From COE1 sp910588595 (GTDB lineage Bacteria; Bacillota; Clostridia; Lachnospirales; Lachnospiraceae), in contig CARDBT010000005.1 of assembly GCA_948957135.1 (NCBI GenBank), positions 42,177 to 106,176 on the forward strand: DNA of 64,000 nt, written 5' to 3'. This document shows positions 60,111-64,000 of the stretch, piece after piece (the stretch's first letter is position 1; the number at the start of each line of letters is the position of its first letter). The notes under the pieces are model-generated. The model did no database searches. It saw only the letters and a list, made by a program, of their open reading frames with translations, and was not told the origin of the DNA. A program made the position numbers and the translations under genes.

Positions 60111-63100
60111 TTATTCTCCCCCTTTCGTGCCAGAAATCGCAATTTGTGGTCCCTTAGCATTAAACCATATGATGACTGGTTGATCTATATTATACCTTTG
60201 CACACCTCGGTACTTTCCAATTAATTGTTGGGCAACCGAATCGGAGACATGAACTGTTTTCCCAATCACACAACTATAAATTTCGGATTGTGCATGATTT
60301 TTTCCATCAATGATTCCGGTAATTTTCGCATCATATTTACTATTTGATTCATGTCTCAATTGAAGGCTTATTTGAAACTGCATAGGTATATTTTTTTCAG
60401 GTACACATAAACAAATCCGTTCAAAATACCAGTCATTCGTCGAAAGCAAGCTTTGCTTCTCCTGTATTTTCCTGAAAGCATCGTTGTCTTTTGTAAAACA
60501 CCACACATAGATCATTCTTAACAGGATCGGTGCAACCCCTGGCTGTACTTTTCTTTTCTCAGTATATTCGATATATTTTTTACACAATGTGCCGATTTCT
60601 TCCCATTGATTCACAGTCAAACTGGGATGTTGTTTTATTTCCAGTGGCATGTTTCCAGTGTATAATAACCATTTTGAACGAATAAGCATACTCATGCATC
60701 GAACACTCCGGGATTTTTCAATTAATTTCAATTTTTTCTCCAATATTTCGACAGCATTTTGAGCAGCTCGTTTCGAAGTCTCTTTTAATTGTGATTTTAT
60801 TTTCTCAGCACACTCCTGCCGATCCATGTCATCCGGAATTAAGTATAGATTGCCCGTTTTAAATATTGTCTTTATATAACCTGCTTTTTCCTCTTTGCCC
60901 ATATTCCGAACCTTGTCGTCTATTCTCCAGCAATTCCATGCTTTAAGATAGAGGCATGTATCATTATTATAAGATTCAAGCTTTTTCTCTAGTTCATCCA
61001 GTTTATCAATCCCAATATACTCGTACATTTTGTTAACTTTTCCAATCAGTTTTTGATTATCAAAATCATCCTCTGAAAGATCTAGCAAAATATCAATATA
61101 ATCAATACTATCTGCAACCACCTCCGCACACTTCGGATCAATCATTGGATTTCCATCTCCTACTTTTGAATCAAAATAGTGCTCAACTCCATTTAACCAA
61201 ATATCTAACAGGGAATTTCTTGTAAAATTATTTTGTGAGGTAGTATCAGACCAGTTTTTTACTGCAAGTGGAAAGAAATGTTTTAATTGCTCAAGTCCGT
61301 CTTCACACATTTTACCATCCACAAAACTCATTCCATATACAAGATTTGCACATATTTCCCCCAACAGACGGCAATATTGATTCGTATTTCGCCGATCATG
61401 TTGATCAATTGCCATCCTTAATTTTTCTCGCGCCATCTTAAGCTCTTTAATGCGATCCTCTTTTATTTTTTCATCTTCATTTCCAATCCTCTCAATTTCT
61501 CTACGACAATTGTTGCGAATAAACAGGGCGTAAACAAGTATTGCCTCTGACTGGTCTTCTGCTGCTTCAATTAATTCATCAGCAATCTTTTTCCACCATG
61601 CAGCATATTCCAGATACCGACGTGACGTATTGTTGTTCTCCACTCCTATTTTTCCAAATGAATTTGGGCCAAATGAACGGGTCAGCGCCAACATCTGAAC
61701 ATTCTCCTGGGAATCATTCCATCTACATTCTTTAATCATCTCACACAGGAACTCAACTTCCTTTTCTTTAATTTTCTCTTTGTTATTATTGGATTCCTTA
61801 TCCATATTATTATCAATATACCAGAGCGCTTCACGAGGATGGCGAAATGAAACTGAAACATAATCCCCATCATCTTTCGTATACTGAATCAAACTATCAC
61901 TTCTTATCACCTTCATCAAAAACATCTGTTCATTGGAGCAGATCTTCTGTGTACCTTCTCCAATCACACGCAAAACAAGAGTCAGCGGCAATTGAACAGC
62001 AAACTCTCCTGCGATCGCCAAAATCCAATTTAGTTTCTTGACATGTTTGTCTAAAGTATACAAGTTATTCTTTTTATCACTAATCTCATTATCTTCTGTA
62101 TCGTTTGCCTCTATCTGCTCTCTGATGCTTTCAAGCTTTAACTGAAACGACGACGCAATCCCCAACCTATGAATCTGCTCTTCTACCTCTTCAGCTATAT
62201 GTTTCTTATATTGTATAAGTTCTTTTTCTGCCAATTCCTCATTGGCATCGACTTCCTGATGAAATCGGTATTGAAGCATCGACGCCACTTGTTTCCATTC
62301 ATCCCTGTTTTCTGACATAATCAAACGCTGTAATGCATCAAGCAGATTATTTCCCTCTTTTTTGTATGCTTCCATCATTTGATGCATTTCCTTGTCAATT
62401 CCTTTTATTGACTCAAGCATATTTTCTATCTCTTGTTTATCCAGTTGTGTTGTATACTGCAAATGATAATTACCTACATTATCCCTATAGAATTTTTCGT
62501 GTTTCTCCCACTTATTCAGATTTAAATATGTGCTCCCCACTACCACGGTATTACATTCCCTAAGAACATCTTGCAATTGTTTACACCTTTGTGTAGAAGA
62601 GTATCCTATATCTGAGTCCCATATGACAAGAACAGAATCAATTAACTTTTCGCCATTTTTCCGGAATTCCAGGAATTGTGTCTTGATAAATTCTTTCAGT
62701 TTGTTTTCCCAATCAAACTGTGTTGGTTCCCCATGTATATATATTACAGGAACAGAATTTCTCTTTTGATATGCTAGGTTCGCCAGTGAAGCTGTCTTGC
62801 CTACATTTGAATTGCCTTCGACCATGATATATTTTCTCTTATATGATGAATTCTGCAATTCTTTATCAACCCACTCCAACAGTTTTTTATCCTGTGTCCT
62901 GCTAAAATAAAAACCGTATTTCTCATCATACAGATGCCATATTGGTTCGTCTCCCTGCTGTTGAAATTGAATATAAAGTTTCTTTTTTGACCCCTGATCT
63001 TTATTCCGCCAGATATCATCATACAAAAAGGTTATATGCGGATCTAATCCTGCCTTCGCATCGTATGACACCGAAACAACGAACAGACCCTTTTCTTTAT

Positions 63101-63929
63101 GATTCAATGACAGATTATATTCTGTATCAATCTGCTCCGTAAAAGCATCGTACTCCTCCTCAAAAAATCCAATATCCTCTAATGCCCTAGCAAATGTCCT
63201 CTCATCATACGAAAGAATATTTTCATCAATCAGAGCTGCAATATCATCACGCTGTGATTGTTTTTTTGTGACCCCAAAAAGAAAAATTGATTTTTGCGGC
63301 ATCTCACCGGCATTATCAAGTAATGTCTGAAGCCAGTCCGTTTCCGGATCCCATCCATCGATCACCAATACTCCATACTCAGATAATATCTCATTATAGA
63401 TCCAATTCAGTCTATCACTAATACGCTTTTTACAAACAGGTGAACAGATATCCTTATACTTTAGCGGAATCAATTGATCACTTTCATTATAGTTTATATT
63501 CCCATATAAAAACGAAACATTAATAAAGGTCTTAGAAATATCTTTTTTGCTGAATTGCTTTTGCGTCATTTTAATTGTCTTAAAAGGAAAATCATTCTCA
63601 AGAATCAAACCATCAATAGCTGAAGTCATAATCATTCCCCATCGCATACCCAATACCTTTTTAAGCCAGTTCTGCCTGGGAATGATTGAAATCATTTCTC
63701 TCATCTGTTCAATATCATCTTGCGTCGGTCTATCTTCCTTGGACCACGATTGCCATAATGAAGTGTAATTTGTTTCCTGTCCTAATCTTCCTTCACAAAG
63801 ACTTTCATTCACCAGCTCATAAAACATATCTGTTCCTGATTTAGAATTCAAGTACTTTTGACCCAGAAACAACACAGATGGCTCTGAAGCTATTCTTTTT
63901 CTTAAATCCTCAATAACCTTATTATCCAT
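60111..63929 (-). CDS. SIR2-like/STAND P-loop NTPase, probable defence sensor
   Basis: This 1272-residue protein has three parts. Residues 1 to about 250 look Rossmann-like and SIR2-like: PSVLFLGQKYLNSKSG, MIMTSAIDGLILENDF, then GVLVIDGWDPETDWLQTLL. A P-loop ATPase follows, with Walker A GNSNVGKT near 372-380 and Walker B SVLVIWDSDIG near 431-440. About 600 residues of helical repeats form the sensor region, and a beta-rich tail of about 80 residues (YDAKITGIIDGKNHAQSE) ends it. This is the STAND/Avs layout: effector, ATPase switch, repeats. The ATG at 63927-63929 follows GGAGGG. It is 1 base from the HEPN-motif gene. The SIR2 assignment is by eye and diverged. Confidence 0.72.
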   Translation of the reverse strand: MDNKVIEDLRKRIASEPSVLFLGQKYLNSKSGTDMFYELVNESLCEGRLGQETNYTSLWQSWSKEDRPTQDDIEQMREMISIIPRQNWLKKVLGMRWGMIMTSAIDGLILENDFPFKTIKMTQKQFSKKDISKTFINVSFLYGNINYNESDQLIPLKYKDICSPVCKKRISDRLNWIYNEILSEYGVLVIDGWDPETDWLQTLLDNAGEMPQKSIFLFGVTKKQSQRDDIAALIDENILSYDERTFARALEDIGFFEEEYDAFTEQIDTEYNLSLNHKEKGLFVVSVSYDAKAGLDPHITFLYDDIWRNKDQGSKKKLYIQFQQQGDEPIWHLYDEKYGFYFSRTQDKKLLEWVDKELQNSSYKRKYIMVEGNSNVGKTASLANLAYQKRNSVPVIYIHGEPTQFDWENKLKEFIKTQFLEFRKNGEKLIDSVLVIWDSDIGYSSTQRCKQLQDVLRECNTVVVGSTYLNLNKWEKHEKFYRDNVGNYHLQYTTQLDKQEIENMLESIKGIDKEMHQMMEAYKKEGNNLLDALQRLIMSENRDEWKQVASMLQYRFHQEVDANEELAEKELIQYKKHIAEEVEEQIHRLGIASSFQLKLESIREQIEANDTEDNEISDKKNNLYTLDKHVKKLNWILAIAGEFAVQLPLTLVLRVIGEGTQKICSNEQMFLMKVIRSDSLIQYTKDDGDYVSVSFRHPREALWYIDNNMDKESNNNKEKIKEKEVEFLCEMIKECRWNDSQENVQMLALTRSFGPNSFGKIGVENNNTSRRYLEYAAWWKKIADELIEAAEDQSEAILVYALFIRNNCRREIERIGNEDEKIKEDRIKELKMAREKLRMAIDQHDRRNTNQYCRLLGEICANLVYGMSFVDGKMCEDGLEQLKHFFPLAVKNWSDTTSQNNFTRNSLLDIWLNGVEHYFDSKVGDGNPMIDPKCAEVVADSIDYIDILLDLSEDDFDNQKLIGKVNKMYEYIGIDKLDELEKKLESYNNDTCLYLKAWNCWRIDDKVRNMGKEEKAGYIKTIFKTGNLYLIPDDMDRQECAEKIKSQLKETSKRAAQNAVEILEKKLKLIEKSRSVRCMSMLIRSKWLLYTGNMPLEIKQHPSLTVNQWEEIGTLCKKYIEYTEKRKVQPGVAPILLRMIYVWCFTKDNDAFRKIQEKQSLLSTNDWYFERICLCVPEKNIPMQFQISLQLRHESNSKYDAKITGIIDGKNHAQSEIYSCVIGKTVHVSDSVAQQLIGKYRGVQRYNIDQPVIIWFNAKGPQIAISGTKGGE

Positions 63930-64000
63930 TTTTCCCTCCGTATACTTCTATATATAACGTGATTGATTATTGCTCACAAACACAGGCGGTCTATGACCAT
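63930..64000. other. right edge of window
   Basis: This 71-base stretch upstream of the STAND gene holds its ribosome binding site (GGAGGG) and AT-rich sequence. No further gene is seen. Confidence 0.5.

Noticed and set aside
1..64000. CRISPR arrays, tRNA/rRNA genes, intact transposase genes
   Set aside because: No regularly spaced repeat array, no cloverleaf or rRNA-like sequence and no transposase or integrase motif was seen on either strand.

Overview
The window looks like a chromosomal stretch of a motile, fibre-degrading Firmicute, most likely a Lachnospiraceae (Clostridia). This rests on clean AGGAGG-type ribosome binding sites, CUT1 sugar transporters without a local ATPase, DUF5696/YIP1/NHL accessory genes, intracellular glycoside hydrolases without signal peptides, and a sigma-28-like promoter. 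The species cannot be named from the sequence alone. Most of the window is a very large xylan (glucuronoarabinoxylan, possibly also xyloglucan) utilisation locus, followed by an AT-richer accessory region. Layout: (1) 1-2909, surface or flagellar glycan genes (glf, cut by the window edge, and a family 2 glycosyltransferase) and a small coiled-coil protein behind a sigma-28-like promoter. (2) 3075-25917, fifteen genes all on the minus strand, read from right to left: a giant membrane-anchored solute-binding protein, two permeases, an NHL beta-propeller protein, a YIP1-like membrane protein, a DUF5696-like membrane-anchored protein, a second permease pair and its lipoprotein binding protein, two paralogous U32-like proteins, a GH5 lipoprotein, a GH43, a chemoreceptor with a carbohydrate-binding-like insert, and a sugar-binding-like/GGDEF diguanylate cyclase. 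(3) 26398-28369, two plus-strand regulators (AraC; winged helix plus beta-sandwich) ending in a 29-bp hairpin. (4) 28434-29460, remnants of a decayed cassette (YesL, permease, GH43). (5) 29491-49620, the xylan core: GH43, an ABC exporter pair, an SGNH esterase, GH115, GH31, GH10, GH3, GH43, GH39. (6) 49893-54673, a TetR-CPBP-AraC operon, then GH8 (Rex-type) and GH29. (7) 54704-59085, a frameshifted gene, a NifX-like protein, small membrane or unknown genes, a SMI1/KNR4 immunity-type gene and mobile-element-like fragments. (8) 59240-63929, a two-gene operon encoding a 1272-residue SIR2-like/STAND ATPase and a protein with a HEPN-type R-x4-H motif, a good candidate anti-phage system. How the genes work together: GH10 (C-terminal membrane anchor), GH5 and one GH43 (lipoproteins) cut polymer outside the cell. 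The two CUT1 transporters import oligosaccharides. The unsecreted GH43, GH115, GH31, GH39, GH3, GH8, GH29 and the esterase finish them in the cytoplasm. The chemoreceptor and cyclase probably link substrate sensing to motility. All functions are inferred from motifs read by eye; no database search was run.
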